Positions 1 to 7,684 of a DNA stretch of 64,000 bases are shown in pieces. The DNA comes from Anaeromyxobacter soli. Lineage in GTDB: Bacteria; Myxococcota; Myxococcia; Myxococcales; Anaeromyxobacteraceae. Position 1 is the first letter of the stretch. Each line of letters opens with the position of its first letter. The notes below the pieces were generated by a model, which ran no database searches, was not told the origin of the DNA, and saw only the letters and a list, made by a program, of their open reading frames with translations. Both the position numbers and the translations under genes were made by a program. Location of the stretch: contig NZ_JAKZLF010000026.1 in the NCBI RefSeq assembly GCF_022808855.1, forward strand, positions 1 through 64,000, written 5' to 3'.

Positions 1-100
1 CTTCGCTCGCCTGTTCGCGAATCGTAACGGCCAGCGCACCGGCGGGGCGCTCCATGAGTGCCCGGCCGGCGCCGGCGTGCGCGGTGCGCCGCCCTGTGGT

Positions 101-337
101 CTAGGCGCGGTCCCGGATCTCCTTCGCCCCCGCGGTGTGCGCGCAGTGGGCGCCGCAGAAGAACTTCCCGCCAGCCTCCACCCCGTGCCCGATCACGTGG
201 CACCCGCAGCGCTCGCAGTGCGGCGCGAGCGCCTGGATCGCGCACTCGAAGCTGTCGAAGACGTGGTGCGCTCCGGCGGCGACCACCTCGAACGCCTTGT
301 CGTACTGGTTCCCGCAGACCTCGCAGCTTCCGGTCAT
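101..337 (-). CDS. Cys-rich metal-binding (metallothionein-like) small protein
   Basis: This 78-residue protein probably binds zinc or another metal in the cytoplasm. It has eight cysteines: a CEVC pair near residue 5, one at 32, a CERCGC cluster at 41-46 and a CGAHC pair at 61-65, with histidines between them. Small proteins of this pattern occur in many bacteria and are often labelled metallothionein-like (family knowledge); no function is proven. The ATG at 337 is preceded on the minus strand by a strong AGGAGGAGC ribosome site. It lies 32 bases downstream of a universal stress gene on the same strand, so co-expression under stress is plausible. A plain zinc-ribbon protein is the alternative. 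Confidence 0.72.
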   Translation of the reverse strand: MTGSCEVCGNQYDKAFEVVAAGAHHVFDSFECAIQALAPHCERCGCHVIGHGVEAGGKFFCGAHCAHTAGAKEIRDRA

Positions 338-369
338 GGCAGCTCCTCCTTCGCCTCCTACGTCCCGGG

Positions 370-795
370 TCACGCCTTCCAGCCCGGGTGAACCGTGAGC
401 ACCGGGCATGGAGCGTTGCGGACGACGCCCTCCGCGACGGAGCCGGTCAGCATGTGCTCCCGATCGACGCGCCCGTGCGTCCCCATCACGATGAGATCGA
501 CCTTCCCCGAGGTCGCGAACGCCACGATGGCGACCTCCGGCGATCCGCCGGCGCGAGCGACGGTGACCTTCAGGGCGCCCAGGCGCTCCGCGGTCTCCTT
601 CCACGCCGAGAGCTCTCCGTCGAGCCCTCCCGCGGGCGGCAGCTCCGTCGCCACCCGCGCGGCGGAGTCCGCGTAGAGGAGGACGAGCTCCGCGCCGAGC
701 CTCCGGCACAGGTCCGCCGCCACGCGCAGGCCGGCCTGCGCCGGCTCCGAGAAATCGACCGGACAGCAGATCCTGCTCCACTCCAGCGGCGCCAT
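370..795 (-). CDS. Universal stress protein (UspA family)
   Basis: The 141-residue product is a single Usp domain, a small cytoplasmic nucleotide-binding stress protein. The start VDFSEPAQAG and the C-terminal ATP-binding pattern G-x2-G-x9-G-S (GTHGR...TGS, about residues 105-118), followed by PCPVLTV, are typical of the ATP-binding subgroup. The ATG at 795 was chosen because GGGAGGGAG lies just upstream on the minus strand; longer readings have non-coding character. It precedes the Cys-rich gene on the same strand, and bacterioferritin is divergent, giving a small stress and metal neighbourhood. The precise role is unknown, as for most Usp proteins. Confidence 0.9.
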   Translation of the reverse strand: MAPLEWSRICCPVDFSEPAQAGLRVAADLCRRLGAELVLLYADSAARVATELPPAGGLDGELSAWKETAERLGALKVTVARAGGSPEVAIVAFATSGKVDLIVMGTHGRVDREHMLTGSVAEGVVRNAPCPVLTVHPGWKA

Positions 796-1146
796 GCGCT
801 CCCTCCCGGCCCGCGGGCCGCGGCCTCGTCCGACTCCGAAGAGAGCGTAAGGAGCCGCCGCGCCCGCGGCGCTCGTCATGCAGGGTCGTGCCGCGGCGCG
901 AGCCTGCCGTGCGAGTGCCCGCCGCCCAGGTCCTCTTCCCCCCCTCCACCGGCCCGCCGCGCCCTTGAGGCCGCCCATCGCGCGGGGCTCGCGGCTCGCC
1001 GGCGGAGGTGACGAATGGGCGAGGGGGATGCGACGCCGCCATGATCCCCGCCCATCACGGAGGCAGCCCCCCTGGACCCACGACGGGGGCGCAGCCGCGA
1101 TCTAGGAAGGGCGTCTGCTCGCAAGGGCCTGAACGCTGGAGGACGC
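796..1146. other. Divergent intergenic region
   Basis: This 351-base gap separates the minus-strand stress gene from bacterioferritin and must hold both promoters. I see no clear -35/-10 pair. One oddity is a near-perfect Shine-Dalgarno GGAGGTGA at 1004-1011, followed by an ATG at 1015 that opens only a nine-codon frame (1015-1044). It could be a leader peptide upstream of bfr or chance. Confidence 0.4.
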
Positions 1147-1629
1147 ATGCAGGGCGATCCCAAGGTCATCGGACTCCTCAACGACCTCCTGTCCGGCGAG
1201 CTCACGGCGGTGCACCAGTACATGCTCCACGCGCGCATCTGCCAGAACTGGGGGTACGCGCGGCTGTTCGAGAAGATCCACCACGAGTCGCGCGACGAGC
1301 TGAACCACGCGGACGAGCTGATCGCGCGGATCCTCTACCTCGACGGCGCGCCCGACGTGCAGCGGCTCGGGACCGTCGCGGCAGGCTCGAGCGTGCACGA
1401 GCAGCTGAAGCTGGATCACGCGCTCGAGCGGAATGTCCGCGACGCGCTGAACTCCGGCATCGAGCGGTGCCGAGAGGCGGGTGACAACGGCACCGCCGAG
1501 CTGCTCGAGCGCCTCCTCGAGGAGACCGAGGGGCATCACCACTGGCTCGAGACGCAGCTCGCCGCCATCGAGCAGATCGGGATCTCGGGCTATCTCGCCG
1601 AGCAGCTGAAGGGCGACGGAGGCAGCTGA
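1147..1629 (+). CDS. bfr: Bacterioferritin
   Basis: This 160-residue protein is an iron-storage ferritin of the bacterioferritin type, which forms a 24-subunit shell, oxidises Fe2+ at a dinuclear site and stores ferric mineral. Length and sequence match the family closely. The ferroxidase residues Glu18, Glu51, His54, Glu94 and His130 are present. Two positions differ from the textbook protein: residue 52, the haem-ligand Met, is Leu, and residue 127, usually the bridging Glu, reads Thr with Glu at 126 and 128. The ATG is preceded by GGAGG. It stands alone between divergent and unrelated genes. Confidence 0.95.
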   Translation: MQGDPKVIGLLNDLLSGELTAVHQYMLHARICQNWGYARLFEKIHHESRDELNHADELIARILYLDGAPDVQRLGTVAAGSSVHEQLKLDHALERNVRDALNSGIERCREAGDNGTAELLERLLEETEGHHHWLETQLAAIEQIGISGYLAEQLKGDGGS

Positions 1630-1658
1630 CGGGCGCCCGGGGCGCGGCGCGCGGACGG

Positions 1659-1689
1659 TTGCGGGCGGCGGCGGGGTTGCTTATACAAC
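1659..1689 (+). promoter_or_regulatory. Promoter and operator of the MarR gene
   Basis: A -35 box TTGCGG (1659-1664) and a -10 box TATACA (1682-1687) are separated by exactly 17 bases, a good sigma70 arrangement. The expected transcription start is about 1694, the A of the MarR ATG, so the mRNA may be leaderless; no ribosome site lies upstream. The -10 box sits inside GTTG-N6-CAAC (1676-1689), which recurs before the next gene and is a probable MarR operator. Confidence 0.6.
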
Positions 1690-1693
1690 TCCC

Positions 1694-2149
1694 ATGAGCC
1701 GGACCCCCGCCGCCCGCGCCTCCGAGGAGATCGCCGCCGAGTGCCTGGCGAGCCGCGCCCGCTTCCTCGACCGCCGCCTCGCCTCGATCTACGAGCGCGC
1801 CCTGCGCCCGCTCGGCCTGCGCCGCACCCAGCTCACGCTCCTCGTCGCCATCGCGCGGGCGGGCGAGCGGGCGACGCCCACGGTGGTGGGTCGGGCGCTG
1901 CAGCTCGAGAAGTCCACCGTCAGCCGGGAGCTGGCCCGGCTGCAGGCGCTGGGCTGGGTCCGCGTCGAGCCGCCCTCCGACGGCCGGACGCAGCGCCTCT
2001 CGCTCACGGCCGCCGGCGCCCGGACGCTCGAGGCCGCCCTCCCCCTCTGGCGAAAGGCGCAGCGGGAGGCGCGTGCGCTCCTCGGCGATCGCGGCGCCGA
2101 GGCGCTCGCCGCGGTGACCGTGAGGCTCCATCCACGCTTCGCGGGGTAG
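1694..2149 (+). CDS. MarR-family transcriptional regulator
   Basis: The 151-residue protein has the MarR winged-helix fold. Helical dimerisation ends flank a DNA-binding core at about residues 45-105, with LEKSTVSRELARL as recognition helix and the wing carrying SDGRTQRLSLT. MarR dimers usually repress their own and neighbouring genes and are released by a small ligand or oxidation (family knowledge). The same GTTG-N6-CAAC element overlaps its own -10 box and precedes the membrane protein downstream, so autoregulation and control of that neighbour are likely (inference). The start at 1694 has no Shine-Dalgarno site and probably begins a leaderless message. Confidence 0.9.
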   Translation: MSRTPAARASEEIAAECLASRARFLDRRLASIYERALRPLGLRRTQLTLLVAIARAGERATPTVVGRALQLEKSTVSRELARLQALGWVRVEPPSDGRTQRLSLTAAGARTLEAALPLWRKAQREARALLGDRGAEALAAVTVRLHPRFAG

Positions 2150-2218
2150 AGGCCCCGCGCTCGCGTTCTCCCCTGGCCAGGGCGCCCGGCCCGGGGTGGC
2201 GGTGGTCTCGGGCGCCAG

Positions 2219-2232
2219 GTTGTACGTACAAC
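2219..2232. promoter_or_regulatory. Perfect 14-bp palindrome, probable MarR operator
   Basis: GTTGTACGTACAAC is a perfect palindrome 28 bases before the start of the membrane-protein gene. It shares the GTTG-N6-CAAC outline with the site at 1676-1689 in front of the MarR gene. Its right half, TACAAC, could also act as the -10 box. Confidence 0.65.
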
Positions 2233-2260
2233 GCGAGCTGTCGGCTCGCGGGAGGTTCAC

Positions 2261-3010
2261 ATGGCAGCGCTCGTTCCCGGGTTCGTGTGGCCGATCGTCA
2301 TCGGCGTGGACGTCCTCCTCATCGCCTTCGTGGTCCTCGCCCTCCGCCGGTACGCCGGACGTGGCGCGGCGGCGGCGGGGGTGCTCCTCGGGGCCTGGCT
2401 CTCCCTGGTGGCTATCCTCGCGGCGACGGGGGCGTTCGCGGGCGCGCCGGATCGCCCGCCGCGGATCGGCCTCGCCGTCGCCGCACCCATCCTCGCCGGC
2501 GGCCTCGCCCTCCTCGTGTCACGCACGGCGCGCGCGCGGGCGCTCGCGATCCCGCAGGCCTGGGTGGTCGGGATCCAGTCGCTGCGCCTCGTCGGCTTCG
2601 TCTTCCTGGTGCTGTACGCGCGCGGTGGGCTCCCCGGCGCGTTCGCGCTCCCGGCGGGCCTCGGCGACGTGGCGGTCGGCGCCGCCGCGCCCCTCGTCGC
2701 GTACGCGCTCGCGACGGGCAGGCGCCACGCGCCGCGCCTCGCGGTCGCCTGGAACGTCGCCGGGCTCCTCGACCTCGTGGTGGCGGTCGGCGCGGGCGCG
2801 CTCTCCGCCCCGAGCTCGATCCAGGTCTTCACGAGCGGCCCCTCGTCGGCCGCCATGGCGGAGCTCCCCCTCTCCCTCGTCCCCACGTTCGGCGTGCCGC
2901 TGTTCGTGCTCCTGCACGCCGTCTCGCTGCTCGGCCTTCGGGCCAGGGGACGCGCGCGCGCCGAGCGCGCTGGCACCGCTCGCGAGGCCACGCCCGCGCT
3001 CGCGCGGTGA
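2261..3010 (+). CDS. Multi-pass inner-membrane protein of unknown function
   Basis: This 249-residue protein has about seven hydrophobic segments: near residues 8-28, 35-60, 66-88, 103-121, 131-150, 156-176 and 200-225. A basic, Ala/Arg-rich cytoplasmic tail follows. I recognise no catalytic motif and cannot place it in a characterised family. A GGAGG ribosome site lies five bases before the ATG, and the perfect palindrome at 2219-2232 sits just upstream. That suggests repression by the adjacent MarR protein, so it may handle or sense the MarR ligand, but this is inference from position only. Confidence 0.85.
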   Translation: MAALVPGFVWPIVIGVDVLLIAFVVLALRRYAGRGAAAAGVLLGAWLSLVAILAATGAFAGAPDRPPRIGLAVAAPILAGGLALLVSRTARARALAIPQAWVVGIQSLRLVGFVFLVLYARGGLPGAFALPAGLGDVAVGAAAPLVAYALATGRRHAPRLAVAWNVAGLLDLVVAVGAGALSAPSSIQVFTSGPSSAAMAELPLSLVPTFGVPLFVLLHAVSLLGLRARGRARAERAGTAREATPALAR

Positions 3011-3161
3011 GGCCCGCCCCGCGGCGGCCGTCCCGGGACCCCCCCGCCGGCCGCCGCGGGCGGAGGCCCGCGCTCGCCCGGCGAGCCGGCGCCTCCTGCG
3101 CCTTTCGTGCGCGTCCGCGCGGGCCCTCGACGCACGCCGGTGGCGCGCGTAGACGCTCCGT

Positions 3162-5540
3162 ATGCCGGACGTACGCTTCGTGTACTCGAGCGGCCTCCTG
3201 AGGTCGCGCTTCGCGAACGCGCTGCTGCGCGGGAGCTGGGACGCGCTCGGGCGCGCCGGCGGCGCGTGGAGCGAGCGGCCGATGGCCGAGGCCACCTGCG
3301 AGGACGGCTGCCCGGGATTCGAGGCGACGGTGTCCTTCCCTGCGACCGAGGTCGGCAAGCGCTTCGAGTGGGACGTCCTCGGGGACGGTCCCTGGGGCCG
3401 CCGGTGCCTCGTCGCGACGGAGGAGGACGACTCGCTCTCGCGCCGGACCGTGCGGTCGTTCACGCTGCGGGAGGGCGGTCAGGTGGAGCGCTACCACCTC
3501 GCCCTCGGCCGCAGCCTGGGCGCGAACCCGATCCCCCGCGAGGGCGGCGCTCGCGCGCTGCGCTTCGCCCTGTGGGCGCCGAACGCCCGCGCCGTGGAGG
3601 TGGTGCTCGGCGACGGGACGAACGGCTACGTCTCCGACGACGGCGCGGGGAGCGCCCCGCTGCCGCCGCTGCCGCTCGCGCCCGCCGGCGGGGGAATCTG
3701 GGAGACCCGCGCCGGCGACCCCGCGCTCCTCGAGTACGGCCGCTGCGAGTTCACGCCCTACGTGTTCCGGGTGACGCGCGACGACGGGTCGGTGTCCTAC
3801 CGCACGGACCTCTACTCGCGCTGGCAGGTGGGCCAGGGAAGCTTCGACCCGCGGGGCAGCATCTACGGCGGCACGGCCGCCGGGCTCGACGGGGCGGTGA
3901 GCTGCTCGGCGGTGGTGGACCCGGAGACGGTGCCGGCGCCCAGGCGCGGCGAAGAGGCGTTCATCGGCTGCGCTGACTTCTGGTGCGACGAGTACGACCC
4001 CGCGCGTCCGGTGCCCTCCCGGCTCGAGGACCTCGTCATCTACGAGCTCCACGTGGGCGCGCTCGGCGTCGGCCGTCCCGACGCCGGGAACCTCGAGGAC
4101 GCTGAGGCGCTGCTCGACGCGCACCTCGTCCCCCTCGGCGTGAACGCGGTCGAGCTCCTGCCGATGGCGGAGTTCAGCGGCGACGCCGCGTGGGGCTACG
4201 GCAACTCGCACCACCTCGCCATCGAGGTCACCGCCGGCGGGCGCGACGCCCTCATGCGGTTCGTGCGCGCCTGTCACCGCCGCGGCGTCGCCGTCATCCA
4301 GGACGTCGTCTACAACCACTGGGACCTGAACGCCGCGCGGGCCGAGTGGCAGGTGGACTCGGCCGCGCCGGAGCGGAACCTCTACTACTGGTACGAGGGC
4401 GTGCCCGGGGAGCACTCGCGGCCCGAGGGCGGCTACGTGAACAACGGCTCCTCCGGGTGGGCGCCGCGCTACTGCGAGGAGCAGGTGCGCCGGCTGTTCG
4501 CCTCGAGCGCCGCCATGCTCGTGGACGAGTTCCACATGGACGGCTTCCGGGTGGACCTCCTCGACGCCATCCACCGCGACAACCGCCTGAACGAGCCGGG
4601 CGGCGCCCCCGTGCCGCGCGCCAACGTTTACGGCGCGAAGATGCTTCGCGAGTGGTCGCGGACCCTGCGCCTCATCCGCCCTTCCGTGATGCTCGTCGCC
4701 GAGGATCACACCGGCTGGGCCGAGGTGACCCGGCCGCTCGACGAGGGAGGCCTCGGCTTCGACGCCGCCTGGTACGTGGACTTCTTCCACCACCTCGCCG
4801 GACCGCGCGCCGAGGGCGGCTGGGCCGCGCTCCTCGCCGAGGCGGGATACGGCGACGACCGTCCGCTCGGGATCGACCGCTTCGACGGCGCGCTGCACGG
4901 CGCGGCGGACCGCAAGGTCGTCTACCACGAGTCCCACGACGAGGCGGGGAACTCCTCCGGCTCCGCCCGCACGATCGTCCTCGCGGTGCAGGGTGCGCCC
5001 CTCGCCGGCGCGACGCGCGACTTCGCCGAGGCGCGCTGCCGGGTCGTCGCGGGGCTCTCGCTGCTCTCGCCGGGGACGCCGATGTTCCTCATGGGCGAGG
5101 AGGTGGGGGCGGCGAACCCCTACCGCCACGACGACTTCCTCGAGCACCGGGAGGACCTCCTCGGCCTGCGCCGCGGCCTCGGCGCACGGCTCTTCCGCTG
5201 GTACCAGGAGCTCATCCGCCTCAGGCTCGGCCGGCCGGCGCTGCGCTCGCGCCGGCTCACGACGGTGCACCGCCACGAGGCGAACCGCGTGATCGCGTTC
5301 CTCCGCGGGGACGCCGAGCTGCTCGTCGTCGCGAGCCTCGCGAACCGTCCCTTCGCGGCGGGGTACCTGCTCGAGAGCGCCGGCCTCCCCGACGCGGAGT
5401 GGCACGTGATCCTCAACAGCGACGCCGCGGTCTACGGCGGCGCCGGCGTCGGAGACGGCGCCTCGCCGCGGCGATCCTCCTCCGGCGTGCTGGAGGTCGT
5501 CCTCCCCGCCTGCGGGCTCGTCGTGCTGGAGGCGCGCTGA
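3162..5540 (+). CDS. GH13 alpha-glucan branching-enzyme-like protein
   Basis: The 792-residue protein has two N-terminal beta-sandwich regions (about residues 20-105 and 120-215, the second CBM48-like), a GH13 catalytic barrel (about 285-680) and a C-terminal beta domain. All four GH13 regions are visible: DVVYNH at 381-386, GFRVDLL with nucleophile Asp465, VAEDH with acid/base Glu514, and ESHDE with Asp593. The SHDE form of region IV is typical of glycogen branching enzymes and trehalohydrolases rather than plain amylases. It likely acts on alpha-glucans in the cytoplasm, since no signal peptide is seen. No other glycogen gene is nearby, so branching, debranching and maltosyl-transfer roles cannot be separated by eye. 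Confidence 0.82.
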   Translation: MPDVRFVYSSGLLRSRFANALLRGSWDALGRAGGAWSERPMAEATCEDGCPGFEATVSFPATEVGKRFEWDVLGDGPWGRRCLVATEEDDSLSRRTVRSFTLREGGQVERYHLALGRSLGANPIPREGGARALRFALWAPNARAVEVVLGDGTNGYVSDDGAGSAPLPPLPLAPAGGGIWETRAGDPALLEYGRCEFTPYVFRVTRDDGSVSYRTDLYSRWQVGQGSFDPRGSIYGGTAAGLDGAVSCSAVVDPETVPAPRRGEEAFIGCADFWCDEYDPARPVPSRLEDLVIYELHVGALGVGRPDAGNLEDAEALLDAHLVPLGVNAVELLPMAEFSGDAAWGYGNSHHLAIEVTAGGRDALMRFVRACHRRGVAVIQDVVYNHWDLNAARAEWQVDSAAPERNLYYWYEGVPGEHSRPEGGYVNNGSSGWAPRYCEEQVRRLFASSAAMLVDEFHMDGFRVDLLDAIHRDNRLNEPGGAPVPRANVYGAKMLREWSRTLRLIRPSVMLVAEDHTGWAEVTRPLDEGGLGFDAAWYVDFFHHLAGPRAEGGWAALLAEAGYGDDRPLGIDRFDGALHGAADRKVVYHESHDEAGNSSGSARTIVLAVQGAPLAGATRDFAEARCRVVAGLSLLSPGTPMFLMGEEVGAANPYRHDDFLEHREDLLGLRRGLGARLFRWYQELIRLRLGRPALRSRRLTTVHRHEANRVIAFLRGDAELLVVASLANRPFAAGYLLESAGLPDAEWHVILNSDAAVYGGAGVGDGASPRRSSSGVLEVVLPACGLVVLEAR

Positions 5541-5659
5541 CGGAGCGCGGGGCGGCGGACCGGCCGCCCGGGCACGACGGATGCGCGAGACGTTGAAGAA
5601 CCCGGCCGCCCCGGTAAAGGAAGCGGGATCGCCGGGCACGCCGTCCGGCTGGAGCCTGC

Positions 5660-7678
5660 ATGCCCGAGCACCCGAGCCCTCGATCGATCCCGTCCATCCC
5701 GCGCGAGCCGGGCGCGGAGGAGGATCGCGCCCGCGCCCGCACCGAGGAGCTGGAGCGAACGGTCGACGAGCTGACGCGGGCGGAGCAGGCGCTGCGGGAG
5801 AGCGAGGCGAAGTACCGCGAGCTGTTCCAGCACATGACGAGCGGGTTCACGCTCTGCCGCGTGATCTTCGACGGCGATCGCCCGGTCGACTACGTCCACG
5901 AGGAGGCGAACCTCGCGTTCGAGACCCAGACCGGCCTGTCCCGCGACGCGGTGCTCGGGCGCCGCATCACAGAGGTCCTGCCCGGCCTGCGCGAGGACCC
6001 CGCCGGCTGGATCGAGCTCCTCGGGAACGTCGCCCGGACCGGAGCGCCGGTCCACTACGAGCGGCACTTCGCGGATCTCGACCGCTGGTACGAGGCGACG
6101 GCGTACCGGCCGAAGCCGGGGTACTTCGCCGTCTTCTTCTCCGACGTGACCGAGCGCAAGCGCACCGAGGAGCGGCTGCGCGAGAGCACGACCCTGCTGC
6201 GCGCGATCAGCGACACCTCGGGCGACGTCATCTTCGCGAAGGACCGCGACGGGCGGATGCGCTTCGCGAACCCCGGCGCCGTCGCGCTCGTCGGCAAGCC
6301 CGCCGCCGAGCTCCTCGGCAAGACGGACCTCGAGTTCCTCGCAGATCCCGCGGTCGCCCGGCAGATCATGGAGACCGACGGGCGCATCATGGCGACCGGA
6401 GCGCCGGCCGAGGTCGAGGAGCACGTCCCCGATTCCGAGGGCCGCCCGCGCGTCTGGCTCTCCCGCAAGACGCCCTACCGCGACGCCGACGGCAACGTCA
6501 TCGGCCTGCTCGGCATCTCGCGCGACATCACCAAACGCAAGCGGGTCGGGGACGCGCTGCGCGAGGCGAACGACCGGCTGCGCGAGGCGGACCGCCGCAA
6601 GGACGAGTTCATCAGCGTCCTCTCCCACGAGCTGCGCAACCCCCTCGCGCCGATCCTGAGCAGCATCCAGCTCCTCGCCCGCGCCGCGCCGGACAGCCCC
6701 CAGGCCGCGCGCGCGCGGGAGGTCATCCATCGCCAGACGGAGCACCTCACCCGCCTCGTGGACGACCTGCTCGACGTGACCCGCGTCACGCGGGGGAAGA
6801 TCCAGCTCCAGCCGCGCCGCCTCGACCTGCGCGACGTCGCGCGCCGCACGTGTGACGACCACCGCGCCATCTTCGACGCCCGCGGCATCGCGCTGCACCT
6901 CGACACGGTGCCCGGCGCCATCTGGGTGGACGGGGATCCGACCCGCCTCTCGCAGATCGTGGGGAACCTGCTCCAGAACGCGGCGAAGTTCACGCCCGAG
7001 GGCGGCACCGTCACCGTCCACACCGGCGTGGCGCGGGGCCAGGCGGAGCTCCGGGTGCGCGACGACGGCGTCGGGATGGAGGCCGGCGAGCTCGAGCGCA
7101 TGTTCGAGCCCTTCGCGCAGGCGGAGCGCAGCCTCGCGCGCACGCGCGGCGGGCTCGGGCTGGGGCTCGCGCTGGTGCGCGGGCTCGCCGAGCTGCACGG
7201 CGGCACGGCGCACGCACGCAGCGAGGGCCCCGGCCGTGGCGCGGAGCTCGTCGTCACCCTGCCGCTCGCGCCGACCCCCGAGGCGGAGGCGGGCCCCGCG
7301 CGGGAGCGCGACGCGCCCACGGGCCGGAGCGTGCTCATCGTCGAGGACAACCTCGACGCCGGGCAGTCGCTCGCGGACCTGCTCGAGCTCTCGGGCCACC
7401 GGGTCGCGCTCGCGCGCGACGGACGGACCGGGATCGCGCTCGCCGGCGAGCTGCGGCCGGACGTGGTCCTGTGCGACATCGGCCTGCCGGACATGAGCGG
7501 GTTCGACGTCGCGCGCGCCCTGCGCGCGGACGAGCGGCTGCGCCGCACGCGCCTCGTCGCCCTGAGCGGCTACGCGCAGCGAGAGGATCTGGAGAAGGCC
7601 CGGGAGGCGGGCTTCGACGCCCACCTGCCGAAGCCGCCGCCGCTCGAGCGCCTCGAGGCGCTGCTCGAGGCCTCGTGA
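5660..7678 (+). CDS. Hybrid sensor histidine kinase with two PAS domains and a receiver
   Basis: The 672-residue protein starts with a short coiled coil (about 20-50). Two PAS domains follow (about 52-168 and 175-285), then HisKA with phospho-acceptor His323 in SHELRNPL, a HATPase domain (about 425-535: NLLQNAAKF N-box, DDGVGM G1, GGLGLGLAL G2) and a C-terminal receiver (about 556-672). The receiver has the acidic pair Glu562/Asp563, phospho-site Asp606 and Lys658. No membrane segment is visible, so it probably senses a cytoplasmic signal. No separate response regulator or output gene is adjacent; phosphotransfer partners must lie elsewhere. It converges on the CoA-transferase gene with only six bases between the stop codons. 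Confidence 0.93.
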   Translation: MPEHPSPRSIPSIPREPGAEEDRARARTEELERTVDELTRAEQALRESEAKYRELFQHMTSGFTLCRVIFDGDRPVDYVHEEANLAFETQTGLSRDAVLGRRITEVLPGLREDPAGWIELLGNVARTGAPVHYERHFADLDRWYEATAYRPKPGYFAVFFSDVTERKRTEERLRESTTLLRAISDTSGDVIFAKDRDGRMRFANPGAVALVGKPAAELLGKTDLEFLADPAVARQIMETDGRIMATGAPAEVEEHVPDSEGRPRVWLSRKTPYRDADGNVIGLLGISRDITKRKRVGDALREANDRLREADRRKDEFISVLSHELRNPLAPILSSIQLLARAAPDSPQAARAREVIHRQTEHLTRLVDDLLDVTRVTRGKIQLQPRRLDLRDVARRTCDDHRAIFDARGIALHLDTVPGAIWVDGDPTRLSQIVGNLLQNAAKFTPEGGTVTVHTGVARGQAELRVRDDGVGMEAGELERMFEPFAQAERSLARTRGGLGLGLALVRGLAELHGGTAHARSEGPGRGAELVVTLPLAPTPEAEAGPARERDAPTGRSVLIVEDNLDAGQSLADLLELSGHRVALARDGRTGIALAGELRPDVVLCDIGLPDMSGFDVARALRADERLRRTRLVALSGYAQREDLEKAREAGFDAHLPKPPPLERLEALLEAS

Positions 7679-7684
7679 CGAGGC

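Noticed and set aside
1-55. Possible start of a minus-strand gene at the left edge (ATG at 55, MERPAGALAV...)
   Set aside because: Only 18 codons are visible, there is no ribosome site, and the third codon positions are much poorer in G/C than in real genes nearby.
1741-3201. Very long open frames opposite or out of phase with clear genes, here and throughout the window
   Set aside because: In DNA this GC-rich, stop codons are rare in all frames. These frames are Arg/Ala/Pro-rich, show no motifs and overlap well-supported genes.
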